NCBI GenBank assembly: GCA_015062635.1
Contig: SUUF01000006.1
Coordinates: 1-26,128 of the forward strand
Length of the DNA stretch: 26,128 nucleotides
Direction of reading: 5' to 3'
Origin: Coriobacteriaceae bacterium
GTDB taxonomy: Bacteria > Actinomycetota > Coriobacteriia > Coriobacteriales > Eggerthellaceae
Positions 10,001 to 17,213 of this stretch are shown piece after piece. Below the pieces are notes generated by a model. It searched no databases. It was not told the DNA's origin and was given only the letters and a program-made list of their open reading frames with translations. Every line of letters begins with the position of its first letter. Position 1 is the stretch's first letter. The translations under genes and the position numbers were made by a program.

Positions 10001-11935
10001 GAGGTTAACCGCAGCAGAATACTTGACGGTCACGACTTCCCCATCTGCCATTTGCGGAATCGTGAAAGTGAAGCCGTTGCTGCTCGCCGTTGGCGTGGGC
10101 AGGGTCGAGTTCTTGTTCGACGTCGCCTTAGCATCATTGTTGTAAGTGAGTGCCGTTCCAGAGATTGTGTCAGCCACCACGACGTTCTTGCAAATGCCCG
10201 TCGATGTTACCTGCACCGTATAATCGATGCTATTGGTTTTGGGGTTATACGTACCACTCTTGTTCACATCGGCTTTGCCGTCCGTCTTCACTGTCACGTT
10301 CTTGGTGATATCGTCGTTGAACTTCAGCTCGGTGGTGTTTTCTTCGATTTTGGCCTCGATGTGAATCTTGAAGGTCGTGTATATGGCCTCTTTCAACTGG
10401 TTGTATGCGCCACTGGTCTGGTCCGGCCAGGTGAACACCAGGTTGTTGCCCTCGATGCGGTAATCCAACTCAACTGTTTCGCCGGCATGGTCGCCGCCTG
10501 AAAGCTCGATTGTCGCCTTTCCGATAAGCGCATCGGAATCGAATAAGCCTTCCGGAAGCGTGTAATAGAACCCGTTGGTCATGTCAAACTGAGTGCCGCT
10601 GGGCTGTTCCTTGAACGTGAGGTCGATCCCATACGCCTGACCCGCATATACCGTGTAAGAACCATCTGCGTTCTTGGTCGCGTTGATGCTTACATCGGTC
10701 AGCAGGCTCGAGACATCCTGCGTGGCAGGATCGGTTACCTTAACGGTGATGACATCGCCGTTCTTCATGAAGATGAGCAGCTTCTCTTCGCTGTCGAATG
10801 AACCCAGGCTCTCCAACAGCCAGTCTCCATTGGATTGCGTCACCTTGACAAGCTTGCCATTCGAGAACTCAACGTCTTTGACTTCTTTCAAGAACGCCTG
10901 CGCGTCCTCGAAGCCCGCTTCCTTCAGGATGCCGAGTTTTTCCACCAGCTCGCTGAGAGTCGTCTTTTCACCACCCGGTAGTACGAACGTATACGTCTTC
11001 CCATCGACCTCGTACTCGAAGTCCACCGTGTAAACCAGGGCGTAGACGCTGAACGCGTCCGCGTCGATGGCGAGCTGGTCGTCGGCGAGCTCGATGCCGC
11101 GCTTCTTGAGGGCCTTCTCCTTCAGGGGGCTCACCACGTCTGCTGCGCCCTCGGAATCAACGTGAACGACCAGGGGGCGCTTTTCCGCTTCGGTTGCTTT
11201 GGCGATCTTCGGGGACGTGAAGGTCACGGCGACCGGCACGGCAGGCTGGACCTCCTGCCCATCGGCGTCTTCGAACGTGATGTCAACCGCCTGGATGGAA
11301 TCGACCTCGCCCGCCTCCTCGGCGGCCACGGCCTCGTCGACGGCGTCGCGGATCGTCTTGGCCTTCACGGCCTCGACGTGCATGGTCGTGCCCACGGGAA
11401 GCGCACCTTCGGGGGCTTCGACGTCGACCGCGAGCGTCACCTCGTCGTTCTTGTTCAGAAGCTCGCCGTAGAAGGACTGCTCGGGCATGGGGGTATCGGC
11501 GTCTTTCATGTCGGCCGCAACGTCTGCGGGGGCATCGGCCGTTTCGTCTTGGGCGTTCCCGTTGCCTTCGGCAGCCGGCTCATCCTCGGCTTCGGCAGGG
11601 TCTTCTTCCTGTTCGGCAGCCTGCGCATCGGCACCTGCGGCGTCTTCGTCATCTGCAGCGGCATCGGATTCAGCGGAGGATTCTTGCTCCGCTTCCCCGT
11701 CGGCGTCTTCCGAAGTCTGCCCGTCGGCTCCTTCCGCCTCTTGCACGGCAACACTGGATCCTGCGGTTTCGGGCGTATCCAAATCGCCCTTCGTCATGCT
11801 GATTGCAGGCGCCATCAACGCAAATGCCGTTGCCATCGCAACAACACATGCCAGAAACGCCAAAAGGCCCCGCCGCTCGTTGCGACGATGCCGTGCAGCA
11901 GCCATATTCCGCTGTCCGTTCAACGAGTCCCCCAT
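4034..11935 (-). CDS. Giant LPXTG-anchored modular surface adhesin
   Basis: This 2633-residue cell-wall protein has a signal-anchor segment at about 22-48 (after a basic N-terminus) and an Asp/Glu/Ala-rich stretch at about 50-150. From about 152 to 1300 come Ig-like and isopeptide-forming fimbrial-type domains, for example ARKAYIGKDM near 842. A SpaA-like prealbumin domain starts near 1312 (FRVKVLKHVKGN...YKLVEVTPPAGYTL). Cna_B-like modules begin near 1448, 1560, 2042 and 2173, each with a V.K.W strand; related modules begin near 1785 and 1908. A last SpaA-like domain starts near 2449 (VKIDEDT...YKIEETKSPDGY). The sorting signal is LPHTG at 2597-2601, then a membrane segment and a KRKGNKR tail, so a sortase would link it to peptidoglycan. 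No sortase gene is in the window. The start has CAGGAG 6 bases upstream. The ligand is unknown. The acidic N-terminal part is visibly richer in GC than the rest. Confidence 0.92.
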   Translation of the reverse strand: MGDSLNGQRNMAAARHRRNERRGLLAFLACVVAMATAFALMAPAISMTKGDLDTPETAGSSVAVQEAEGADGQTSEDADGEAEQESSAESDAAADDEDAAGADAQAAEQEEDPAEAEDEPAAEGNGNAQDETADAPADVAADMKDADTPMPEQSFYGELLNKNDEVTLAVDVEAPEGALPVGTTMHVEAVKAKTIRDAVDEAVAAEEAGEVDSIQAVDITFEDADGQEVQPAVPVAVTFTSPKIAKATEAEKRPLVVHVDSEGAADVVSPLKEKALKKRGIELADDQLAIDADAFSVYALVYTVDFEYEVDGKTYTFVLPGGEKTTLSELVEKLGILKEAGFEDAQAFLKEVKDVEFSNGKLVKVTQSNGDWLLESLGSFDSEEKLLIFMKNGDVITVKVTDPATQDVSSLLTDVSINATKNADGSYTVYAGQAYGIDLTFKEQPSGTQFDMTNGFYYTLPEGLFDSDALIGKATIELSGGDHAGETVELDYRIEGNNLVFTWPDQTSGAYNQLKEAIYTTFKIHIEAKIEENTTELKFNDDITKNVTVKTDGKADVNKSGTYNPKTNSIDYTVQVTSTGICKNVVVADTISGTALTYNNDAKATSNKNSTLPTPTASSNGFTFTIPQMADGEVVTVKYSAAVNLDALTRNDDGTLGTVTQTGNKVTVTPSNHPGDEDKTSGKDLNNKISYSTISKTSSVGETQENEHATVTWTIKANANANVSMAGHTISDLIDPGSQSIMKYSGTGITVVRKNANGTVVGTETIPWSSLTSHTDSAWTWTVPNSSPDTGKLSYEITYTTDVDANGLLFNTTVKNTGTSDNAGSSPGSGTVTPPGGALTARKAYIGKDMTGDEKTVTWEVNFDVPAAGLDSAVIDDTLPNRWNGSGLDIDDYKDGSITITPDLAFGESYEVKTYTDGANRQHMVVTFYKTVDEHKVPGLSETDGKRKIRVQFKTVLNDDWLEAAQTDANALTHQNNANVILNGQTLGTQASVRIDVTEPEITKSHKSETVNVVNNNQLPAWQFFVTLKGVSDDTFDENGQIVIQDTYNSKYLDWYPHAYESWEKENGQVYGGDSNNKLAKSSTNKVMSKVADGELKIVLNQSDLPRMDNGDYYPLYTIPYYLTVKDPLALQKLIAQASYAAPGAIDLYNTASSEVFGTAEDKVSYEVPVVSKSATDPTLQNGVYKLHYTVKVNERALQLGDSDELIMTDEYSNISIDYTTLKIYECVKDQWGNVTRTLVNDVVWDRSGYTSTYYLKNATYYEIEYDAHLSGEGEKINDHQSNLTYTNTAEVFGKKSTWEKTKTIETSNSGGSRTFRVKVLKHVKGNASQGLQGAVFELWWYPSSKDDPNGKDSRPASDDAGWQKVTLDDGTVATLTTDANGYAQTQDGMHIHSQTWYKLVEVTPPAGYTLKTTHYTFWITEGHVADYSKYVYLNDDVLAINNTPELPETVDVSVQKVWDDNSDTTLRRDVNVHLYADGQPYNEYFSGEWAANARDDADVTLHLNADGTSESHTWRGLPSGYTYSVVEDPVPGYTTVYSPKNTLTSGTLRITNKRNTQKTAISIDKVWSDGTKPADDVTIQLKRNIYANAPIVIQNGASNAGATGAHITDYSVPAGATVNLIWTYKNSWGYDSPALNIYNYGTKELIQHIDKASGNPTQHMQSVTVPPEGIIVSFEEPYLSSLDGFTNAFDFDVQVTSTGSGAASEDVNFTNERHYLTLSADKNWHLDVDGLLISDADGAYTYYIEEVGVNDNTQTPEEAGYAVSYTNNGGITNGTITVTNTKDPAKIQVTKAFSGVGALPDGFRITNDYNDDVFTVANKTSGSGTAADPYVWLIDDVPDGTEVEFTETGVSVDGYTLAITANGAAQPEGSTVASASGAAAKVSNGGQIPTVSFVNEYAQDTPQTGSLKIQKIGKVNSADPTEANKAKIDGDYEFAIAGKAGTETAGKTATVKITLANGVATAVAKVGESNPTDVEASIANGVVTLTGLPAGAYTVAENLTDAQRTAGIRLLSSENMELTVTAGDTAGIPTATFVNDYDTTNLRVVKSWTDNQTDITEVSYTLRRYPQVKDADGAVTTEYEPEEIPQIESYGYTGTLKSNTTPAWTEELSGLPANGVYTLQDGTKVDVAYRYYVSEGNVPNYKSTTRATTDGDTTTVTITNTPYSSFDDNSASVKVSKTWKDSDGNLTDEHDNDTVTIQLTQNKYPAQMRVSGQLKQMWPVRVTLVNDDGSESGLSQTLYVPDGSRFTVRAYSHSLFGYVRGNGFDDNVERQMSGTFGISQVKGPKDVSLTLRSLSDNNVWAKSIPAFGQDGYFRTWTATYSNTAYTYSDFTSQLVTSETPIKTTYDYTMSLDADKTGTVLTKGENAIGTTSSTGKWAGQITELPYLTLEDGVFYVNTYEVTEIKIGSETVSTENPPETYNGQTDNFNVKWEQNASTGTWEITNQEKPNITVNIVKIDEDTRSAATPTRLAGAKFKLYKYDGSKYAVYPDEATCEQEVVSDGDHKGELTFDHLPNGQYKIEETKSPDGYVKTEANDIYFEVADQKVYWCSLDGSGNLQRIASEDLPGHNQDSPTTCEYEQNGKSATFTVGNTPGSELPHTGGEGTFAFYMLGIMLTAFAIYLLVRQKRKGNKR

Positions 11936-12393
11936 GTGAAACTCCTGCTATATACTCACTACCCCGTCCGCGAAACGCAAGCGAATCGCGGGTGTGCATA
12001 GAGCCGAAATCAGCAGCACAAAGCACCACGCTACGCGCCTGCAAATGCCCGTACGCGGCACTCGGCGCGCAATATTCTGTTAAGGGTGACGCCCCCCCCA
12101 TTTCAAGCCCTATCACACAGGGGTTATTTCCCCACATGTAATTGGCACCAATGTCTCCATCGATAGCACAGACATTATAGTAGCCGCTCGTTCTTTCCAC
12201 GTTGTAAGCAGGGGAATTTGTTCGCGCATTTCATGAAATTGCGCCCTTCGCATACACAGGATGTTGTACAAGCGCAACAACACCACAACTCTTACCTGGT
12301 CACTGCGGGAATCGTGGTGTTGTGGGCTTGGATGTGCAATGCGCTGGCTTGCCGGGTGTTCACGCCTGGACCGACCCAGCGACTCTTCCCCTG
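11936..12393 (-). promoter_or_regulatory. Adhesin upstream region: -10 element and C8 tract
   Basis: On the - strand a consensus TATAAT (12179-12174) is preceded by TAC, but no good -35 is visible 17-18 bases away. A start there would give a leader of roughly 230 bases before the adhesin ATG. Inside that leader is an uninterrupted run of eight C (12092-12099; G8 in the transcript). A 10-bp inverted repeat, ACAACACCAC/GTGGTGTTGT (12277-12286 and 12314-12323), lies further upstream. No gene is supported here on either strand. Confidence 0.45.
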
Positions 12394-12456
12394 GTCGCCC
12401 GGGGACATACTCCGGACGACACATGTATGTCCCCGGTCGCCACATGTATGTCCCCG
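12394..12456 (+). repeat. ACATGT-centred short repeat array, two units
   Basis: The segment reads GGTCGCCCGGGGACATAC, then two units of the type CACATGTATGTCCCCGGTCG at 21-bp spacing, with GGGGACATAC facing GTATGTCCCC as an inverted pair. It is the reverse complement of the array at 23900-23993, which has three units. It lies downstream of the coiled-coil gene, just beyond its terminator. Confidence 0.8.
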
Positions 12457-12471
12457 ACCGTGCGCAAAGAA

Positions 12472-12497
12472 CGGGTCGGGGATGCCTCCCCGACCCG
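12472..12497 (-). terminator. Rho-independent terminator of the coiled-coil gene
   Basis: A perfect 11-bp GC-rich stem (CGGGTCGGGGA at 12472-12482 with its complement at 12487-12497) closes a 4-base loop. On the - strand it is followed by TTCTTTG. It lies 26 bases beyond the stop of the 12524-12946 gene. Confidence 0.75.
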
Positions 12498-12523
12498 ATG
12501 CATGGTTCTATTTCACGCCAGCG

Positions 12524-12946
12524 TTACTTCGCGAGGAAGGCTTCCACGGCTTCACGCTGGGCGGCCATGAGGGCGTCGATATCCAGCTCGGCCTTGCCGG
12601 CAACGGCGGCGCGCAGCGATTCCTCGAGCTCGGCGACCTTGGCCTCGCTTGCAGACAAAGCCTCCTGCAGCTCGGCGATGCGGGCGTCCTTTCCGTCGAG
12701 ACGTTCCTTCAGATGCTCGATTTGGGCATCCTTGTCGTCAAGCTTGCCCTTCAGGCGCTCGGAAAGCTCGGTGGCCTCGGCCGCATCGGCCGCATTCTTC
12801 TCGTTCTCGCGCATCGAATCGAGCAGCAGCTCCAGAAGGTCCATGCGGCGCAGCTTCTGCAGTTCCTTATCGGCGCTTTGCGTCTTGCCGACATCCGCCG
12901 CGCCCTTGCCCTTGCCGCCGATCTGGATGTCCTTCAACGATGCCAT
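12524..12946 (-). CDS. Small coiled-coil protein of unknown function
   Basis: This 140-residue soluble protein starts MASLKDIQIGGKGKG. Residues about 28-45 (ELQKLRRMDLLELLLDSMRE) are strongly amphipathic. From about 50 to 120 the chain is a near-continuous coiled coil rich in Glu, Lys, Leu and Ala, with repeated 'DKDAQIEHLKERLDGKDARIAEL' style heptads. The tail is LDIDALMAAQREAVEAFLAK. There are no membrane segments or cysteines. The start at 12946 is chosen over the longer frame (to 13132) because GGGAGGT lies 7 bases upstream and the extension has Arg/Cys-rich, non-coding character. It has its own terminator and is divergent from the antiporter gene. The function is not recognised; scaffolding or oligomerisation is all the sequence suggests. 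Confidence 0.8.
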   Translation of the reverse strand: MASLKDIQIGGKGKGAADVGKTQSADKELQKLRRMDLLELLLDSMRENEKNAADAAEATELSERLKGKLDDKDAQIEHLKERLDGKDARIAELQEALSASEAKVAELEESLRAAVAGKAELDIDALMAAQREAVEAFLAK

Positions 12947-13179
12947 CTGCCTACCTCCCGGCTTGTCCCAACCGTTCGCGTTCCACATTGCAACGCGCTG
13001 CACAACCAGCGCGGTTTTCCGCAACATTATACGGCAGTCGCGGCAATTGCACGCGCGAGCCCAAGAAAGGCATACGCGAAGAACGCGATGCGCGATTGCA
13101 AAAACCCTGCGGCGCAACGCAGATATAGCCACGATATGTTACATTCTTACCCTTAGGCTTCGAATAGGAAGGGGCATAT

Positions 13180-15237
13180 GTGGCGACGCTAGAATTCATC
13201 TTGCTGGTTTCCGCCGCCGTGCTCGTTTCCGCCATCCTCGACGAGCTCATACCGCGCATCTCGATGCCGCTCATCCAAATCGGGCTGGGCGTCGTCATCG
13301 CGTTGCTCTCGTGGAACCCCATCTCGCTCGACATCTCGCCCGACATCTTCTTGCTGCTGTTCATCGCGCCGCTGCTGTATTACGAGGCGAAGAAAACCGA
13401 CCGAACGGCCCTCTGGCGCCACCTGCGCAGCGTGCTTTCGCTCGCCATCGGACTCGTCGTGGCCATCATGCTCATCGTCGGGTTCTCGCTGCACCTGCTC
13501 ATCCCGTCCATCCCGCTGGCCGCCGCCTTCGCGCTCGGCGCCGCGCTCGGCCCCACCGATGCCGTGGCCGTGAGCTCGATGAAGTCGGAGGTCAAGCTCA
13601 CGCGCCGCGAGAACGCCCTGCTCAATGGCGAATGCCTGCTCAACGACGCATCGGGCGTCGTCGCGTTCCAGTTCGCCATCGCCGCCACCGTAACCGGGTT
13701 CTACTCGGTCGAGAGCGCCGTGCTCGATTTCGCCATCGAGTTCTTCGGCGGCATCGCGCTCGGCGTGGCCGTCGCCATCATATTGCACCTCATCCAGCAG
13801 AAGGTGCGCGACCTCGGCCTCGAATCGCTCACGTTCTTCAGCCTGCTCGACGTTATCACGCCGTTCCTCGTGTATATGGCTTCCGACGCGCTGCACGTCT
13901 CGGGCATTCTCGGCGTGGTTGCGTGCGGCCTTCTGGTCAGCGGTTTCGCCGATCGGCGCATCGGGCCGGCGGTTTCGCGCCTGAACATTCACCAAGACAA
14001 CGTATGGAAGGTCATCTCGTTCGTCCTCAACGGCATCGTGTTCGTCATCTTGGGCCTCGAGCTTCCCCTCGCCTTCACCACCTCGTGGCAGCAACCCTAC
14101 ATCAACAACAGCGTGCTCATCGGGCTGGTGCTGGCCATCACCGTCGCGCTCGTGCTCGTGCGCTTCCTTTGGCTGGTCATCGCCGACCGCCTGCACAAGA
14201 ACCCCGTCACGGGAAAGCGGTCGCGGCTCACGCTCAAACGCGTGCTCAGCTGCATCGCGCTCACCATCGGCGGGCCGAAGGGCGCGGTCACGCTCTCCAT
14301 CATCCTCTCGATTCCCTACACCATCGCGAGCGGCGAGGAATTTCCCGACCGCGACGTGTTGATCTTCGTGGCATCGGGCGTCATCCTGTGCACGCTCGTG
14401 TTGGCGAATTTCGTGTTGCCGCTGGTCTCGCCCACCCCCAAGAAGAGCGAGGTGGCCATCGAGTTCGAGGAACGCGCCGACCTGCGCATCCAGATTCTGC
14501 GCAACGTCATCCAGCGGCTCACGTCCGAGCAGCGCGAGGGCAACGCGAACGCCACGCGCGCGGTCATCGCGATGTACAACGACCGCATCCAGCGCATCAT
14601 TTCCGCTACCGACGACATTTCCGATAAGGAAGTCGAGGCGCTGCAACGCAGCCTGAAGGTCGAGATCATCCGACACCAAGAGCGCTACATCACGCATCTG
14701 CTCGACATCGAGAAGGTCGAGCCTTCCACCGCCTACCGGCTGGGCCGCCGGCTCGCGCAGCAAGAGCAGATTCTGACGCACCACCGCAGCGCATGGTGGA
14801 CGATTCGCGGCATCCTGCGCCGCGTGGGCATCACCTGGCGCAGCATCGTGTCGCTGGCCCGCCAGGCGCTGCCGGGCGTCGACGAGAGCGAGAAGGACGC
14901 CGCCATACGCGAGCTGCGAATCATGGTGGAGCGCGAGACCATCCGCTATCTCGAACATAAGATCGCATCGGGCGAATCGAAGTACCCGCCCGAGCTGCTC
15001 GGCGAGGTGGTGGCCGAGCGCATGAACGTCATGAACGCCCTTATTCGCACACGCCCGACCATCGAGTACATGGCGCAGACGATGGACGACACCGACGACG
15101 TGATGCGCAAGGGCTACCTGTTCGAGCTCGATGAGATTCAGGAGCTGTACGAACGGGACGAGATCTCGCGTGGGCTTATGAAGCTGCTGCGCGAGAACGT
15201 GTACCTGATGCAGCTCGACCTGGAGAACCGCCTGTAA
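13180..15237 (+). CDS. CPA1-type Na+/H+ antiporter
   Basis: This 685-residue cation/proton antiporter would exchange internal Na+ (or K+) for protons across the membrane. About residues 1-415 form some 12 membrane segments of the Na_H_Exchanger fold. Visible family motifs are LGPTDAVAV (Asp127), NGECLLNDASG with the Asn155-Asp156 pair typical of electroneutral CPA1 exchangers, and GGPKGAVTLS near 364. The C-terminal 260 residues are charged, helical and cytoplasmic, as in YjcE-like antiporters, probably a regulatory tail. The start is GTG at 13180 with AGGAAGGGG 5 bases before it; a nearby ATG (13178) is out of frame. It is a single gene, divergent from the coiled-coil gene and convergent with the fix operon. 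Ion preference cannot be read from the sequence. Confidence 0.92.
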   Translation: MATLEFILLVSAAVLVSAILDELIPRISMPLIQIGLGVVIALLSWNPISLDISPDIFLLLFIAPLLYYEAKKTDRTALWRHLRSVLSLAIGLVVAIMLIVGFSLHLLIPSIPLAAAFALGAALGPTDAVAVSSMKSEVKLTRRENALLNGECLLNDASGVVAFQFAIAATVTGFYSVESAVLDFAIEFFGGIALGVAVAIILHLIQQKVRDLGLESLTFFSLLDVITPFLVYMASDALHVSGILGVVACGLLVSGFADRRIGPAVSRLNIHQDNVWKVISFVLNGIVFVILGLELPLAFTTSWQQPYINNSVLIGLVLAITVALVLVRFLWLVIADRLHKNPVTGKRSRLTLKRVLSCIALTIGGPKGAVTLSIILSIPYTIASGEEFPDRDVLIFVASGVILCTLVLANFVLPLVSPTPKKSEVAIEFEERADLRIQILRNVIQRLTSEQREGNANATRAVIAMYNDRIQRIISATDDISDKEVEALQRSLKVEIIRHQERYITHLLDIEKVEPSTAYRLGRRLAQQEQILTHHRSAWWTIRGILRRVGITWRSIVSLARQALPGVDESEKDAAIRELRIMVERETIRYLEHKIASGESKYPPELLGEVVAERMNVMNALIRTRPTIEYMAQTMDDTDDVMRKGYLFELDEIQELYERDEISRGLMKLLRENVYLMQLDLENRL

Positions 15238-15240
15238 CGT

Positions 15241-15276
15241 GGGGGATTTCTCGTCGCTTCGCTCGTCGAAATAACG
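15241..15276 (+). repeat. TTCGCTCG-type dispersed repeat fragment
   Basis: The string GGATTTCTCGTCGCTTCG followed by CTCGTCGAAATAACG closely resembles GGAGATCTCTCGCTTTCG followed by TTCGAAATAACG at 20916-20947. A weaker version lies at about 482-512. It belongs to a dispersed intergenic repeat family and sits immediately after the antiporter stop. Confidence 0.6.
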
Positions 15277-15313
15277 CTAGGCGAAGGCTCTTTCGAACCC
15301 GATAACAGGTTAT

Positions 15314-15397
15314 CGCCCGTGGGCTGCCAAATGCCCGGGCTATTCGTCAACCCAGATGGGTTGACGAATAGCCCGGGCATTTGGCAGCCCACGGGCG
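15314..15397. repeat. 84-bp near-perfect palindrome between convergent genes
   Basis: The left arm (15314-15354) and right arm (15357-15397) are perfect reverse complements over 41 bp, separated only by GA. A smaller dyad, CGATAAC/GTTATCG (15300-15315), adjoins the left side. It lies between the 3' ends of the antiporter gene and fixX and could serve as a bidirectional transcription barrier, but there is no adjacent T-tract, and the arm length far exceeds a normal terminator. The DNA could extrude a cruciform. Confidence 0.9.
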
Positions 15398-15419
15398 CTT
15401 GGCAACCCCCAGAAAAGGA

Positions 15420-15441
15420 AAGGCTCCCCGAAGGGAGCCTT
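15420..15441 (-). terminator. Rho-independent terminator of the fix operon
   Basis: A 9-bp stem (AAGGCTCCC/GGGAGCCTT) is closed on the - strand by a TTCG tetraloop and followed there by TCCTTTTCT. It lies 26 bases past the fixX stop. UUCG loops with a U-rich tail are typical of strong intrinsic terminators. Confidence 0.88.
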
Positions 15442-15467
15442 CCTGAATTGCGGTTGTAACCTCGGGC

Positions 15468-15776
15468 TTAGCCGTAGAGGTACTGGACGCCAGAACCGCC
15501 CTCGATGCCCATGATCGGGAACGACCACTTCTTGATGATGGTCGATCCGGCAACGACGCGGCACGTGCCGCACTCGAGGCAGCCGGCGTAGTCGTAGGAC
15601 TGGTTGCCTTCAGCATCCACCTTGAAGAGGGCCGCGGGGCACGCCAAAACGAGCTTGCGGAACTCAGATTCGGGGGCGTTTTCCTGCACTTCGATGTGCG
15701 GATACTCCTCGTTGACGTTGAACTTGTTAAGAGCAAGCTTCTCGTCAACGTTAACGGTGATCTCAGGATAGCTCAT
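15468..15776 (-). CDS. fixX: Ferredoxin-like protein FixX
   Basis: This 102-residue [4Fe-4S] protein is the electron-accepting partner of FixC in the FixABCX complex. Family hallmarks are NKFNVNEEYPHI at 17-28, LACPAALF around Cys46, and GCLECGTC with Cys66, Cys69 and Cys72; these four cysteines can bind one [4Fe-4S] cluster. The C-terminal pattern (WSFP...GVQYLYG) matches the end of E. coli FixX, which is about 95 residues. Its ATG overlaps the fixC stop by 4 bases (ATGA type), so the two are translationally coupled. It is the last gene of the operon, followed by a clear terminator. Function follows from the family; the final acceptor is not shown by the sequence. Confidence 0.95.
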   Translation of the reverse strand: MSYPEITVNVDEKLALNKFNVNEEYPHIEVQENAPESEFRKLVLACPAALFKVDAEGNQSYDYAGCLECGTCRVVAGSTIIKKWSFPIMGIEGGSGVQYLYG

Positions 15777-17110
15777 AGTGCCTTCATCCCCTTCATTGCG
15801 AGTTTGGCAATCTTGAAGATGCCGACTTCCTTGACCAGCGGCATAATCTTCTGCTTCACCGGAATCTCACCCGTGCCGTCAACGATGTAGAGCTTCTTGA
15901 AGATGTTCAGCACCATGTCGGAGAGGGTGTTATCCCACAGCATGCCAAGGTCGTTGTCCATGAACTCGGGGAACTTCTGGAAGTTCTTGAGGTCCTTCAC
16001 CACGTAGCTGGCGTCGAGGGCCGTCTTGTAGGAGCCCAGGCCGGCGGCGGAGAAGTCGTCATTGTCGATGGCCTTGCTCACGGCCTCGGCGGCCAGCTGG
16101 CCGGAGGTCACGGCGAGGTCCATGCCGCGCACGGAGTAGCCGGAGTTGATGCACAGGCCAACGTTGTCGCCGCAGGCAACGACGCCGTTGCCCACCAGCT
16201 TGTGGCGCTGCAGCATGTTGTAGCCGCCTTCGGGGACCATATGGCCGGAATACTCGACCGTCTTGCCGCCCTTCAGCAGGGGCTTGATCTCCTCGCGGTT
16301 CTTGAAGTTCTCGAGCTGCTGGTACACCGGGACGTTGCTCTCGATGAGGCCGGCGATCGGCACAACCATGCAGATGGAGACGCTGTCCTCGTTCGTGTAG
16401 AGGGCCAGGCCGCCGGGCTTGCCGTCGGTCAGCTCGCCAGCGAACATCCAAGCGGTGCCCTCGCCCGGGGCCACGCCGAAGCGGTCCTCGATGACGTCAG
16501 CGCCGAGCTCGATGACCTCCTTGGCGCCAACAGCCATCTCGTGGGTGCTGGGGGCAGCCTGGTCGGTGAGGCCAGCCTTCTGGATGAGCAGGGAGTTCGC
16601 GCCGTCGCACAGCATGATGACCTTGGCGTGCATCTCCTCGCGAGTGCCATCCTCTTCCTTGCCAACGGCGATGCCGTTGATGAAGCCGTCCTCGCCCTTC
16701 AGCAGGTCCTCGACGGGCATGCCGCACATGATCTCGACGCCCATGTCCTCGCACTGCTCGGCCATCCACTGGTCGAAGGGTGCGCGCAGAATCGAGTAGG
16801 ATTCGTTCTTCTGCTCGCGGAACTCGGGGGTGGTGGTGTCAAGGGTGAACAGGCCATCCTTGTTCATCAGCGAAAGCTTTTCGTGCACGATCTTGCGCTG
16901 GAACGGCGCCTCGTCAAGAGCGTCGCCGAAGACCTTGCGCAGGGAGTGAGCGTACACACGGCCACCGGTCATGTTCTTAGCGCCGCAATACTCGCCGCGC
17001 TCCATGACCAGGACAGACTTCTCGGCCTTGGCAAGCTCGTAGGCAGCCACGAGACCGGACATGCCGCCGCCGACTACGATTACATCAAAATCGTACTCAA
17101 TCTCAGCCAT
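15773..17110 (-). CDS. fixC: FixC, ETF-quinone oxidoreductase-like flavoprotein
   Basis: This 445-residue flavoprotein would accept electrons from the FixAB flavoprotein and pass them on with FixX. The N-terminal FAD-binding fold is clear: VIVVGGGMSGLVAA gives G14-x-G16-x-x-G19 after a beta strand, with Glu37 in VLVMERG to bind the ribose. A second FAD-contact region near the C-terminal third reads GDNVGLCINSGYSVRGMDLAV. The start at 17110 (MAEIEYDF) has GGAG 6 bases upstream; a longer frame to 17152 adds residues without a ribosome binding site and runs into the 17153-17188 hairpin. It is homologous to the flavin part of ETF-QO, which carries its own FeS domain; here FixX supplies that part. 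The gene follows fixB after a 103-bp gap holding a strong hairpin. Confidence 0.95.
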   Translation of the reverse strand: MAEIEYDFDVIVVGGGMSGLVAAYELAKAEKSVLVMERGEYCGAKNMTGGRVYAHSLRKVFGDALDEAPFQRKIVHEKLSLMNKDGLFTLDTTTPEFREQKNESYSILRAPFDQWMAEQCEDMGVEIMCGMPVEDLLKGEDGFINGIAVGKEEDGTREEMHAKVIMLCDGANSLLIQKAGLTDQAAPSTHEMAVGAKEVIELGADVIEDRFGVAPGEGTAWMFAGELTDGKPGGLALYTNEDSVSICMVVPIAGLIESNVPVYQQLENFKNREEIKPLLKGGKTVEYSGHMVPEGGYNMLQRHKLVGNGVVACGDNVGLCINSGYSVRGMDLAVTSGQLAAEAVSKAIDNDDFSAAGLGSYKTALDASYVVKDLKNFQKFPEFMDNDLGMLWDNTLSDMVLNIFKKLYIVDGTGEIPVKQKIMPLVKEVGIFKIAKLAMKGMKAL

Positions 17111-17152
17111 GAGTCTCCTTCCATGTCCTTGATTTCTGGTTTGTCTTAACAC

Positions 17153-17188
17153 GGCATAAGCCCAGTTCGTTAAAACTGGGCTTATGCC
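17153..17188 (-). promoter_or_regulatory. 15-bp intercistronic hairpin between fixB and fixC
   Basis: A perfect 15-bp inverted repeat, GGCATAAGCCCAGTT (17153-17167) with its complement (17174-17188), closes a 6-base loop. On the - strand it is followed by GTGTTAAGAC, not by a T-tract, so it is unlikely to stop transcription fully. Its place between two genes of one operon suggests RNA processing or 3' protection of the upstream caiA-like/fixA/fixB message. Confidence 0.75.
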
Positions 17189-17213
17189 TTAATTCGCTAA
17201 TTCAGCGGTTGCC

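Noticed and set aside
8762..10501. 579-residue open frame on the + strand inside the adhesin gene
   Set aside because: It is antisense to a well-supported LPXTG protein, has Arg/His/Val-rich composition without domains, and no ribosome binding site.
12261..14627. 788-residue + strand frame spanning the coiled-coil and antiporter genes
   Set aside because: Translation is Arg/His/Ala repeats in a wrong frame across two supported genes.
13189..14958. 589-residue open frame on the - strand opposite the antiporter
   Set aside because: Asp/Arg/His-rich antisense shadow of a clear membrane protein gene.
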